Positions 12,192 through 24,042 of a stretch of 64,000 bases of DNA are shown here, one piece after another. Under the pieces are notes generated by a model. That model saw nothing but the letters and a program-made list of their open reading frames with translations, was not told the origin of the DNA and made no database searches. The DNA comes from Hirsutella rhossiliensis (lineage: Eukaryota; Ascomycota; Sordariomycetes; Hypocreales; Ophiocordycipitaceae), in contig NW_025408673.1 in assembly GCF_020360975.1 (NCBI RefSeq), positions 2,356,001 to 2,420,000 of the forward strand, in the 5' to 3' direction. The first letter of the stretch is position 1. Each line of letters opens with the position of its first letter. Made by a program: the position numbers and the translations under genes.

Positions 12192-15100
12192 GTCTCGGGC
12201 TGATGGCTAGATTCAGCGGCGAGTTGGCAGGTGGCCCGTTTCGAGGACAGGCTGCAGGAAGCGGACGGCGGACGGAAATGTCGTCGGGGGCCGCGGTGGA
12301 GAGACTCGAGCGAGCGATCAAAAGCGCATGATGCGCGTCGAAAAGGATAGCGAAGGACGAAAAGGGCAGCGTTGGGTGATGAGTGTTTGCTTTGGCGTCG
12401 AGCGAGGTGAGACAGGTGATTGTTTGGCCGCTCGGGGCTGTCTGAGGTGGCCGACCAGGGGCTATTTTCGGACGGAGGGCGGCGCGCGGGAGAGAAAAGC
12501 GAGAGAAACGGGGGGACGGGGTGCTCGCCAAGCAGCGGTAGTGGTGGCGGCAAAAGTGATCGAAGAGACCAGAAACGACTGTTTCCTTTGGCGGTTTCGA
12601 AAGGTTGGCAGACGGTGAGAGAGGAAGGGATGTCGGAGAGAAGGGGGAGGGAGGAGGCGGAGGGAGGAGGCGGAGCAGGTTCGACAGAGCAGAGAGAAAA
12701 GAAGAAAGGAAGAGGGCAGGGGAAAGGAAATCAAGGGTAAATTTGATGAAGAGTGAGGGGGGGAGGGCGAAAAGGAGAAGTGCAATGGGCAGGATATGAA
12801 AAAGGTCAGATCGCGGGTATATACCTGGACTGCCGGCTAATCCGCAGGGGAGGGATACCCGGAACGGCCAGTGAGTTTGTCCGCCCGGGGGTGCACGCAC
12901 GCACGCTCCCCAGGCAGAGAAGCCGGCTGGCAGCTTCACCATTTACAGTGGCAGGAACAGTAACAGCGCCGGCGGCGTTGGGATCATCCAAAGACGGCTC
13001 GAGAAAAACATCGAGAACGCAGCCGACTGAGCGTTGGCGTGGTTTGCCAGCCAATGGCGCAGCGCCCGGGCTATGCTGAACCCGTTCAATCTCCACTCGC
13101 CTGGCGCCGCACGATCCCCCCCACAAGGACCCCCTCCCAGCGCTGTGATCGCTGGCCGAGGCGGGCCCCGGGGTTGATTGCAGTGGAGTCGGGCGGCCCG
13201 TTTTTCGCGGCACAGTAACTGTAAGTAAGGCGCGCAAACAGCCCCTGAGAATCCAGCAGGTATTATCACCCAACTTATTAGCCCTGGACCTATTCCGTCC
13301 GTCTGCGCAGCGTCCAAGTACCGGTAGGTAGCCTGCAGGCGTCCTTTTTTTCTACTGGACCGATTGTATTAATAGTGTGTATCTGTGCTTGCGCAGATAA
13401 CGTCGGGCATGCCGCCGTGGCGTGCAAGACGTTGGCGCTGCTGCACGCCTGGAGTTAAAGTACCCACTGAAAAAGGTACCTAGGTACTACCCTCCCTTGT
13501 CGTCCTTTCCATGTTACGTACTCTTTTTCTCGGGGCCAAAACTCAGCCCAGAGTTGTCAGTATTAGATAAATACATGCATGCGGGTGCGGCTACGAGGAG
13601 GTATCCGTTCCCGGCCCGCAGGTCGACGGATCTTGGGAGGCACTATCTCTTGACAGGCCTTCAATGTGTATCTTTGTCCACGAACGCCCTGGTTTAGGTT
13701 ATGTTTTTAAATAAGTTATACTCCGTACAGTACTGTCCTGACTTGAGCCGCGGCGAGTGATGTACCTTGATATAGTGACATGGGATGGAGAAACTTCTCT
13801 ACCATTCTGCAGCCTTGAGACTTCGCAAGGGAGTCGTAACATACTTGGACTACCTATCTACTTAGTGATATCTACATAAGTACATACCTTGGCTTGGGTT
13901 ATATGCACACTCAAAAGCTAGATTGCGTCCGCAGACGCTTTGATTGGGCCACTTACCGTCAATCATGCTGCTTATCCGACTCCTGCCCGTGTCACGTTTC
14001 GCCTTCCAGGTGGTTTATGTGCAAGGTACATACGTACGTGTACCAGTAGTGTGTACAGGGCAACGAGGATCCAGTAAGCCCTCATCAAGTTGCCTCTAGT
14101 AAGCAGTGTCTGGCATCATCCACCCATCCATCCATCCATCACGGGCTCGGGAAATTTACACGACTCGTCTCCCTCAACCGTTCGCGGGCACCCTCCCCAC
14201 TGTCAGGGTAGCAGACAGCGGTTGTTATGCTTTGCTAGGCCAGTCTCACTTCAACTGCCCGCCGCTTCAAGTCTAGCATCTTGACACGTACGCTTGACAA
14301 GTCACGGATTCGGCCGTCGTCGACGAATCTCCGCCCCCGTACGCGTAATCGCTCGAGGGTAAACTGCGCCGCTGTCATTTTTAGAATTCTCTGGGCAGTC
14401 GGCAAACTCAGGACAGCCGGCAAACTCACGGCATGCTTGCGGTACTGCCTTGGCTCTAGGGTAAGCCGCAGGCAGATGGATGGCTGCTCATCAAAGGCCA
14501 GCCAACCCTGTCAACACTCACACAAATCGCTTGCTTGGCGTCGTCATTGGCCCCTCTTCGTCACACCCCAAGCCACCCTCGCGGGGTCTGCGTGGGCACG
14601 GGAGACGGGAGAGGGGAAAAAGGAGACGGGAAGGATCAAACCTATCTGGAGACGCGCCACCAACCACCTCCACCTTTCTTCTTCTTCTTCTTTTTCTTCA
14701 TCTTCTTCTCCTTCTTTCGGGCATTGCCAACACCAACCGGCCATGAACAAGAAAATCGACGGGTTGGGTTGTCAAACTTGTCCAAAACAAACCTTGGTCA
14801 CCGGCCGCCTGCAGCCGTAGCCGCAGCCGCAGCCATCTTACGACAGCTTTTTTTCCCGAGCCTGCCACGAAAAAGGCAAAGCCTCCGTCTCTCCTCGCCG
14901 ACAACGTCCCCGGTGAGAATGTAGACATGTACCACCAGCCAAGCCCTGCAACCAAGAGTGCGTGGGCATGATGAACCCGCAGCTCTTCACTCAGCTTTCC
15001 CTCCCGGCTCCCTGCTCTGTAAAATCCCTCGTCTGGATGCTCACTCGACGCTCGAGGGCCCCTGCAAAAGGTGCTTGTAGCTTAACCTCTTGACCATTCA

Positions 15101-16187
15101 TATCCTCATCTCCTTGCTCCATGATCCCATGCTAGCAACACCCAGAGCGAAAACAAGGCAAAGGTCCAATCCTGTTTACTATCTTCACGAGGTCCAAGCA
15201 CACATTTCGACAGCGTCACATACATTACCTACATGGCCCCCCCCTTGCTTCCCGTCCCCTCCTCCCGAAACCCTTTTCTTTTCCCCCTTCCCATCACACG
15301 CGTGTCCGCCCGGGCTGTCGGGTAGACCATGTAATTAGTTCTGCGCTTGACAAGGACTGCGCGGGATCCATTTACAGAGGAGCAACTTGTCGGCGAGCAT
15401 AAGCCAATGCCAGACACCTGCAAAGGCAAGACTCCTCTCCCAGTTCTCGGGACGGAGGGGCCAGGGTGATGTACAAGCACGAGTAACGGCAGCCTCTCCC
15501 TTACTTGCATACAACAGAAGAAGCGCAAGGATAAACACTCAAGCAAAGAGATGGAGCATGTAATAAGCGGTCATTAATTGCTACTGCCCAACTACGCGAT
15601 GCTAAAACCGCGGGGGGCGATTTGTAGCGTCTTCGGACCCCGAGAATTACAACAGACTACCTAACACAGCGAGACTCGACAGAGATATCCATCTGTCCAC
15701 TCCTTTCCGTGTTCCCTCTAGACGCCTGCGGCCGTTCATTCAATATCCCTCACTTGCCCATCGTACCTCTTTTTCCCATTTTCTTCCAAAACGCCGAGCC
15801 ACATCTTTACCGTCTCCCATCATCTTTAAGCCACCAAGCCCAAATCAAATAAGACAGCCCGGGGTATAATATACGACCACAGATACAGAAAAGGGTATAT
15901 GAAAAAGGAACAACAAAAAACTGGCCATGGCTTATGTTGCATCAAGTTGTCAGAGGCGCCTCACCAACTGGATGGGCGCCGGCAAAAAGCGAGGTAGAGG
16001 GGCCGCCTCCAAAGCCGAAAGAAAAACAATAACAGAAAGGGACAGAAACGTCGTCTCATGCATTTCTTGTCCAAGGTGGCAACGACAAGAGGAAAGAGGG
16101 GACATCGGCCTGTCCATGGGTGCCTGGTCGAACCGGTGTGCGCGGCGGAGATTGAAAAAGGGGGTGTTTCGGAGTGGCATCCCGGCT
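12192..16187. other. Gene-free stretch, 4.0 kb
   Basis: Promoter side of the DUF3405 gene (12192 to about 13000, purine-rich on the plus strand) plus the 3' side of the LIM gene. A 269-aa minus-strand frame across 12133-12942 is Pro/Ser/Leu low-complexity sequence caused by the CT-rich leader and is not a gene. A CCAT microsatellite lies near 14121-14140 and a CTT-type pyrimidine run at about 14670-14720. I found no RNA gene or repeat family. Confidence 0.55.
14670..14720. repeat. CTT-type polypyrimidine microsatellite
   Basis: Imperfect CTT/TTC triplets over about 50 bp in a gene-free stretch. Simple sequence; no further role is visible. Confidence 0.7.
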
Positions 16188-18379
16188 TCACATGCGACCC
16201 AAACGCGTCATGCGCTTGTTCATCTTGGGCCGGGGACCTCCCGGCACGCTGGGAAGGGGACGGCTCCCGGACGGCACTACGCCGCGGGACGCGCCCGTCG
16301 ACCCTCGTCCCGGCCGGCTAGGGTTTCGGCCGGGGAGGCCGCCCGCTCCTCCATAGCCCGGCCGTGGGCCGGATCCGCCCCTCTGAGACTCGTAGCTGTC
16401 TTGCTCCGCATAGCCGCCGCTGGGCACCGGGGGCGGCTGCTGCGTGCGTTTCCAGGCGTCGCGCTCGCAGTAGGCGTTGCCGTCAACCTCGAAGTAGCCG
16501 TCGGGCAGGGACCGGCCGCAGTCGAGGCACCGGAAGCACCCGACGTGGTACTTGATGCGCGCCTCGTCCTCGAGGTACTGGCCCTCGATGCCGCGCCCGC
16601 ACGCGCCGCACAGGCTGCCGTTGAGCTTGTGGTAGTGTTGCTCACAGTAGGGCTTGTCGCCGAGCACGTAGAACTCGGCCGACGTAAAGGGCTCCGAGCA
16701 CGTCATGCACACGAAGCACGCCTTGTGATACTTGCCCGTCAGCCGCCCGTCGGCCGACGAGATGCTCTTGCCCTTGATAGGAAGCCGGCAAGCCTTGCAG
16801 TCGCCCCGGGACGGCGACCGTATCGGCTCTCGCGAGCCGGTGCGAGCCAAGTCTGGGGCCCTTCGCCCGGCCGCAGACGGCCCGCTCCGCTCCTGGTACA
16901 GGTCGTTGCGTCGGTCGGGATATCGCGAGTCCGGCCCTCGTTGCGCCGACGCGTTGTAGGCAGTCGAAGGGAGTAACTGGTCGTAGCCTCGGGGCTGGTC
17001 GAGCCGGCCAGGCTGAACGGCCGGGTCATATCGCATTTCCTGGGGCGAGGTTCCGTACGGCGATTCCGTCATGGGCGAGGGACCGCGGCGCGGCGCCTGG
17101 ATTGCGGGATCTCGCGTCCGCAAGTTCTCCATTGAGTCGCCGAGATCGTCCATGTCCTTGTCCCGATACGTCTGCGATCGAGCGGGACTCGTCTGCGCTG
17201 TCGAGTGGCTCGCTTCGCTAAAAGTTGAGTATCCTGACGAGGCTGAGTCGGACGGCGTGTGGTAGGGGTTGCCGACGCCAAACTCGGCGGCCAGGTCCAC
17301 CGACGCGGAGTCTCTGGGCGTGTGCGGCCCCAGCAGGCTGGTCCGCGGCGGCGGCCTTCGTGACCTGTCCGGGCCGATGGACCTTTGCCGATCGTCGCCG
17401 AACTGGCCGTATAGGGGGGAGCGCTCTGCGCGGCTGCCCGGAGCCGACCCTTGCCTGCGCGGAGGCTCCATCGCCGCCGAGGGCTTCGGGTACGTCTCGG
17501 ACCGGCCCGGGAATCCCGGACTTCTCGGTTCCGACGTGTTAGTGGATGTCGACGGCGGGCCGAAGCCGCCGTATCCATTCTTGCGCGGTGCTTTGGGCGG
17601 TGCAATGGTGATGGTGTAGCTGCCCCCGGACAGGTTCGAGTAGCCCGTTCCCGGCCGGTCGATGGTGCGTGCCAGGTCGTCGGCCGACGGGCCATCCCAC
17701 ATCTCGAGCGAATCTTTGCGGGTCGGAAACGCACTCCGCTCTGAAGGCGGTCTCGAGCTGGCGTTGAAAGGACCGGGCGCGACGGCGTTCATCCGACCGA
17801 AAAAGCCACCGCCCTGCTTCCCGGAGCCCGACTCCTCCGGCCCCCTCCTAGCGGCACGGTCCTCAAGTCCCCCATAGCCCCCTGGCCGTTGCGCCTGGGG
17901 AGACGAGCGTGAAAAGTAGGCGTTGGTGGGGCTTTGGCCGGGCCGACCAGCCACGGGCGAGGCAGTCCGGGATTCGCTGGGCTGGCTGACGGGGGTAAGC
18001 TGTCCCCTGTCCATGAAGTGCCGGTCTGCTAGATGTCGTTAGGTCACGGGCATGTTTGAATGGCGGGAAACAGAAGCGAGGCCCGGGTGCCAACTCACTC
18101 GCGATATTCGTGTTCACTCGAGGCGGCGTGCGGCCAGACATGCCGTACGACGGCTGGCTGAAGTCGTCGTCGAACTGCTCTTTGGAATCAGGCGGCGGCG
18201 ACGCTGCAGGCAGACAAAAACATGTCAGTAAGAGAGGGTGACAAGAGGATCTATACGGTGCAAGACTGACGCTCAGCCGCAGGGCCTCCGCAGAGGTGGT
18301 CTCCCATCATGGAGATTTCGACTTGATTGCCGCATGCTGAGCATTTTATCGTCAAGGCAGACTCCCGCGACAGGGCCAT
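16188..18379 (-). CDS. LIM-domain protein, fungal paxillin-like
   Basis: Three exons: 18379..18271, 18203..18099 and 18028..16188 (684 aa). The exon 3 acceptor is a tandem TAGCAG, so 18025 is an equally good start that replaces two residues by one. The N-terminus has a CxxC pair (KCSACG) followed by SMMGDHLCGG, as in fungal LIM proteins. Residues ~40-480 are long, Ser/Pro/Arg-rich and disordered. Two LIM zinc modules close the protein: LIM1 at about 482-537 (CKAC, HKAC, CMTC, YCEQHY) and LIM2 at about 545-595 (CGAC, HVGC, CLDC, YCERD). All eight zinc ligands are present in each. A Gly/Pro/Arg tail ends at residue 684. LIM proteins of this type act as adaptors at cortical actin and septation sites and link to Rho signalling (family knowledge). 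I did not see a RhoGAP domain, which separates this protein from Rga-type LIM proteins. Confidence 0.88.
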
Positions 18380-19239
18380 GGCTGGTGAAGCTCGTGACCC
18401 GGGCGCGGTCTTCCTCGTGAGAGCTAGTGGTGGCCCAGGAGCGAAGGCTGGCTATTCACATTAGAATGGGACGACGAGGTGGAAGTCGAATGTGTTCCAG
18501 GAGTCGTCGGTCTCGGGACGGTGGTGTTTGTTGAGAGAAGAATACGACGGCGGAGGAGGGGATGGGGAGAAGAGATGGAAGAGAGCGGAAGGCGGAAACA
18601 GAAACAGCCGATCCAAGAGGAGCGAGAGGCAGGGGCGTGGACGAATGCCGGGGCGCCAAGCCGTGACGTTCTTGATGGCGGTGCTTGGCCAGTCAGTTGA
18701 CAGAGCAGAGTCGGTCTCGAAACGGGGGTGAAGTGGGTGCAAGAGCTGTAAGTATGACTCGTGCGTGACAGTGGGGGAGGGCCGCTTGGCGGCACAGTGG
18801 AGTCTCATGAAACAGAGCCGACGAGGGCATGCAAAATGCATAGAAGGGAGGGCCTCAGTTGCCGGGGGCGTGGTGCAGCGCACAGTGTCTCGAACAAAAG
18901 AAGAGGTGTGGATGGAGGATGTCGTCGACTGGTTCCTCCGGGTACCTTGCAATGGCTCGCTCCACCTGCGGCCGGTCCCCTAAATACACACTTGCCGGGA
19001 CGACGACGGATCGAGGGCGCTAAGAAGGCCTAGGTTTGTGCCCCTACGCCTATTCTGGCGCCTTGCATGTCAGTCCAGGCGGCTCACTCGCCGACCACTT
19101 GATGAGATGAGGTCGGGTGCCTTGCATCCACGAGGGAAAAGAAGAAGCAAGGGCCCCTGGCTGCTGCCCCAGGAGGAAGGAATCTGGAAACGAAATCGAT
19201 GACGGAAAACGTACAATGACCTGAATCACCTAACGTAAC

Positions 19240-19275
19240 TTCTCTCTCTCTCTCTGTCTCTCTCTCTCTCTCTCT
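19240..19275. repeat. CT dinucleotide microsatellite
   Basis: About 36 bp of TC repeats with one G interruption. Confidence 0.9.
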
Positions 19276-22200
19276 TTGCTTCTTTGCTCGTGGGCTGGAA
19301 GGGAGGGTCCCCTTTTTCATCTCATTTCATTGTAATTTCGAGGACAGGATTTCGCAATGGACCTCTGAACGGCAAGTCATTCATTGTGCACGTGCGTAAT
19401 TGTAAGTGGTCGAAGATGATGACGACGACGACGACGACAAAAGCAACAAGACGACAACCTCGTGGGCCTATATACCTACAAAGCTGAACAGCATCTTCAA
19501 TGCAGGGCTGCACCCATTGAAATGCGATAAACGTTTACCGCATTGTCTGCAGGGCCTGCCTGATCAGGGCGAACAGGCGTCTTTGTTCGTTCCCTGCAGC
19601 CACTATTACGGCGTATCCATTCAGGGTGCAGAACCAAGCACCCACCCCCTTTCTCCTCTCTCCCTTGGCAAAGGAAAAAAAGGCCATCCAATGATCATCC
19701 CATCCCATCACCATTATAGTTATCGCTCGACGAGAATGAAGAAAGAGCACGGACGTCATGGGACTGGGGTCTGTCGAGTAACTTCGAATCTACAACTGCT
19801 TCCCCCATCCAGCCATCGTCCGGTCGCAGGTCCCGAGATACGGGTTTGTGCTTCTATTCCTTCCTCTTCATACTTTCCACTCCCTCGGTAGCCTCCAAAC
19901 TGTATCGTACGTAAATACATGCCTAGGCCAGGAGAAGAAGCAAGAAGGCAGAGCCGCCGATTCACCCCTTTCCGACATCCATCCACCCTCTGGCCGACAT
20001 TACCTATGTAAATTGCCAAGCGGGGAAAAAAAAAAAGGCAAACGACAGCGCCAACGGCTCCATCCGGTCGATCTCGTCCAGAACAAATTTGCGGGCACGA
20101 CCGACCATGCGTTAATGAGGTGTCCACCGCTTTGATGAAATGGCCCATGCCATACGGGTTCTCCCTCATGCTGCACCGCATGTGCGGTGACGTATCAAGG
20201 ACGGAGCTCCATCGAGGCCGTACACCATCGAAGAATCCCTTGCCCATAGCAGCATGCTTTGCATTCGCATTGGGCCAAGGCAGGCATGTACGAGGGAGGG
20301 AGCATTTGTCTGTATATTATTCGCATAGTACAGTACACCATGTACGAAGTAGTAGGCATGGGTTCATGTTCGGGTCCGTATGCTAATTACTTGGACGATT
20401 GAGATCAGAGGCGAGGACACATTCCCCTTTTCTTCACTTTGGCCATAATGCCGCCTGCCATCCTTTCTTTTCCCTCTCTCTCATCTCCGTCCGAATCATC
20501 GCCTGCCCTACCTCGTCCCTCGCTACCATGCGGCTGCCGAGGGAGACATTAGTCCAGCTACGTCTTCATCTCTTTCAGTTAGTGACCTTTTGTCCTCGGC
20601 CAAGAGCTGCCGGCGGCTAGAGACAGGCGCCCCGAGGGAGGCTTGGCCCCCAACCAGACACGAGGAAGGGTTTTCCTTTTTTCCCGGTTCACCTGTCTTT
20701 CTTATTCGAACCTTTGTTTCTCGCCAAAAAAAAAAAACCCCAGTGGCCAGTGGGTGACGTTTAATACGAGGTCATTCGAGTTCACCTGCCGTACGGATAC
20801 GCCCCGCGCGTGCTCTTTGTCCTTCCCCCCAAGCCAGTCACCACCAAGGCGTTGCCCGGTTGTCCGCGAGCATGCCTGCGGTATAGCTTCTTTTTCCAAG
20901 CCCTGGACCCTGTGGCTGAAGTGCACTATCCGGTTTGACACCATCGGGTATTCGCCTCTATCCATCCACATCGTACAAAGTATCTTTTCCTCGTGCTGGA
21001 CCTGCGAGACTTGTCTTTGTTTCTCCTTTCTGGTGGATGGATGATCATCATCTACCTTGAGGTGTAGGTATTCGTACCTCGCTGCACATTGCTGCGTTTA
21101 TGTCAAAATTGCCCTCCTCCCTCCAAGTCCCCCCCAAGACAAGAAACGGCGCCATTTGTTCGACCAGGCTCACGACGGTCGGCAGGGCATGACGCACAAG
21201 AGCCACCAAAAAGCCACGAGGGCGGGATTACACGAGCGAACGGCGCCACTGCCCGGGAGGCGCGCCGGGGTGTAACGCGAGCAGACCCCTTCCCCCAATC
21301 AATTCGGCTCCGTACAGGCGACTCGGGCATGCAATACAACGCCATGCCGTTGTTGACCGGCCGCGAATGAGCATTCGCGAGTTTCAGGAGTCGCCCATGT
21401 GCGTCGGGTCTTATTCGTGCATAGGCGAGATGCCGCTCAGTCCTTTGGCGTACATTCAAAAAACGGGCATAATTGTCATGCTTGGCCCGTTGAGAGCTAG
21501 TTAATCCACAGGTATCGGCGTAGCCGCCTGCGGTATGCATGAATTCCTCATACCGGACGGGGCATATCTCGACGGCGGCGCCTAATAAGCATCGAGCACG
21601 TTGCACTGAGTCTGAGACCCGCTCACCGAGCCGCTCGATGGTTCCTGGGGATGGGGGCAGTGTCTAGCATATGGATAAGTTGCCTCGGGAACCGCCGACA
21701 CTGGGAGCTGAAGCTTATCGCGAGACTGCTCTGCACCGAAGCCCGTGGGGAGGAGAGAGAAAGAACCCTTCGCGGCTAAAAGCCCCTGGCCGCCTGTCGA
21801 CTCGAAACCCCTTCTTCTCTCCCGCTTTCTGGCGCATGCAATACGGACCCAATGCCGAGTCGTTCATGCTCGGCCCACAAAGATCCCCCATCCGCCAGCT
21901 GCTGTCCCTTCGAAATCCCGGTTCGCTGGCACGCATTCTCCATATTAACAACGCTTCCAGCCAGATTCCAGTGCCGGGCCATCACCCCGTGCCCTGACGT
22001 TATGCTGTTTCAGGCGGATATCTTTTAGGGCCCGTCCGCCCCCGGTGCGGTTCCCATGATTCGTCGGGCCCAAAGAATCGTCCAGCTCGGCTTTCTGGAA
22101 CGCGGGCGTTTTGGAATGCTTGTCCCTTATTAACCCACCAGAAGAGGAAGCCAAGGGAAGCTTATTCTTTGACTTTGTTGCTCGTCCATGGCCCGGGAAG

Positions 22201-23367
22201 GCGGATGCACTGGATCATCGCGAGGGCGACGTTGTTGGCTTTCTTGGGAGCGATTCAAGAAAGGTCGCCTGGCCTCATGACGAAAGCTGTGGCGGCTGCT
22301 ATGACGCCCTCGGCCCGGTAATGCCTCTACTCATGTTTCCAATCTCGCGAGGGCGGGTTTCGCTATTTACGTCCATGCAGCTTGGATGTTGTGTCTACGC
22401 AGCGATGCCCTGGTTCCTGCGGTCGACATGTACACCAACTTGACATGTTTCATCGGTGCCGTCCCAAATGCCGTGGTCCCGGATTCACGGGCGGCACGCG
22501 GCATATTGGGGGCTCTCCTCTTCTTATTCCCCGTGTTTCTTGTTTTAGTCATGCAGTTGAGCTGCCGATGCCCGGGCCCGGAGACAGATCTGCCGATGAG
22601 TCTGGTGTGGTCGCCACGAAACCTAGGGCATCTTTCTGCTTCGTGAAACCCTTTTCTTGATGGTTTCTTAAGGAAGAAATGCAGATGATGGCCCCTTTGG
22701 TCGGCACCAGAGAGGTGACGGCAATGCGGTGAGTGACAAGGCCTCGGAAAGGCTGGCGATTCCGGTGGCCACACTGACGCATCCATCCCTTGCTGTCATG
22801 AAGCAGCGTGCATGGAGTCCAGTGTGTGTTCAACATGTTTCGGGGTGTGTTTTCGATTGGTCTTTTTTTGTTTCTCAAGACATCCAAGGTGGGAAGGAGA
22901 GGAGACATGTCCCGCCCCCTTTACGGCAGATGGGATGATTGAGCCTGCAAGCCGAATACACACGGGAGTACCGGCACTGATCAGCAAGCGATGAATACTC
23001 TGTGTATGTATGAGACTGACTGATGTCGGCTGTATAGGGTAGCCACGCTCGTTTTGAGGCATTTCGGTGCCGGCTGGTCGGGCCGGAGCGGGGTTTCGGG
23101 GGTTGGCCGGCGAGATAAAGTCCGCCCCCTACGGCCATGGATGAAGAACTGTGTGCAGAATGTGCCCCGGAACTGTTGTCGCCGCATTATGTATATTATG
23201 TATGCGCTTTTTGATAAGTACTCATACCTGCATTGATCACGGAGCGAGCTTGTGTCTGTTGCCTGAGCCCTGGCGCTGCAGAAGCTGGACGGGCAACACG
23301 GTTGGCGATATTCCCTCATGACAGCTTCACGGCGGACTCGCCGGCCACTGAGCGAGCCTGTTGGCCA

Positions 23368-23389
23368 ATGGATGGATGGATGGATGGAC
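23368..23389. repeat. GGAT tetranucleotide microsatellite
   Basis: About five tandem ATGG/GGAT units. Confidence 0.85.
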
Positions 23390-23787
23390 CCTAGAACTAA
23401 ATACTACCGCGGGGCATGCAGATCTACAAGACTGCCTTGCCTGCCCAACCCAACCCGCAGGCGCAGGGGCCACGGGTCACCCATTGAGCCATTGGACATC
23501 CGCAGGGGACCCGGGTGGCATCGAGGCTTTTGTTGCATGCACAAAGAGCGAATGAACCATGATGGTGCCATGTATCGTATGGATTGCCGCCAAGCCTCAG
23601 TGCGAGATGCCGGCCCTTAACAATTCAATCAAGACTCCACCATGCTACTCACCGCCTAATGCACGCAGCCCCTCCTTGCTCGGAGAAGCCCCAACCACCA
23701 CTCTCTTGTCCGTCAGCACCACCACCACTTATAGCACATCCAACTTGACCCATTCGAATCTCCTTGTCCTGGCTGTGAATCGCAGAC

Positions 23788-23820
23788 GACAGCAGCGGCA
23801 GCAGCAGCAGCAACAGCAGC
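23788..23820 (+). repeat. CAG/CAA-type triplet run in the INO1 upstream region
   Basis: Imperfect CAG/CGG/CAA triplets about 220-255 bp before the INO1 start codon. It probably falls in the promoter or 5' leader. Confidence 0.8.
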
Positions 23821-24042
23821 TTCCTTTCCTCTCCCTCACAAAACACACATAGCTCTACAGATCGAGGCCTTTTAGCCCTCGGTCACGCCCAAGTCGCCAA
23901 GACGTTCTCCAACCTCCTCAACAGCCTTCACCACCCGTTCGCAGGAGCCCGCTGCTCTGCCGATTCGGGAGGAGCATCGGACTCGACCGAAACGCAGTAA
24001 AAAGACAGCGCTTCGATACTGAGCAACACCCCTTCCCCGACC

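Larger units (their letters stand above)
18380..24042. other. Gene-free stretch, 5.7 kb, between the divergent LIM and INO1 genes
   Basis: Shared upstream region of two divergently transcribed genes. Frames of 90-167 aa occur, but none shows family resemblance, a signal peptide with domain, or codon bias like the neighbours. It contains a CT microsatellite (19240-19275), a GAC-rich run (19415-19440), a GGAT tetranucleotide run (23368-23389) and a CAG run just before INO1 (23788-23820). Long 5' leaders or non-coding RNAs may lie here; none can be supported from sequence alone. Confidence 0.55.

Noticed and set aside
12133..12942. 269-aa minus-strand frame with hydrophobic run
   Set aside because: Arises from the CT-rich leader of the DUF3405 gene; low-complexity Pro/Ser/Leu, overlaps its start codon.
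20700..20760. B-box-like GGTTCGAAT on the minus strand
   Set aside because: No stem pairs on either side and no A-box at a suitable distance.
21103..21606. 167-aa minus-strand frame in the LIM-INO1 gap
   Set aside because: No recognisable domain, no splice-supported extension, composition like flanking non-coding DNA.
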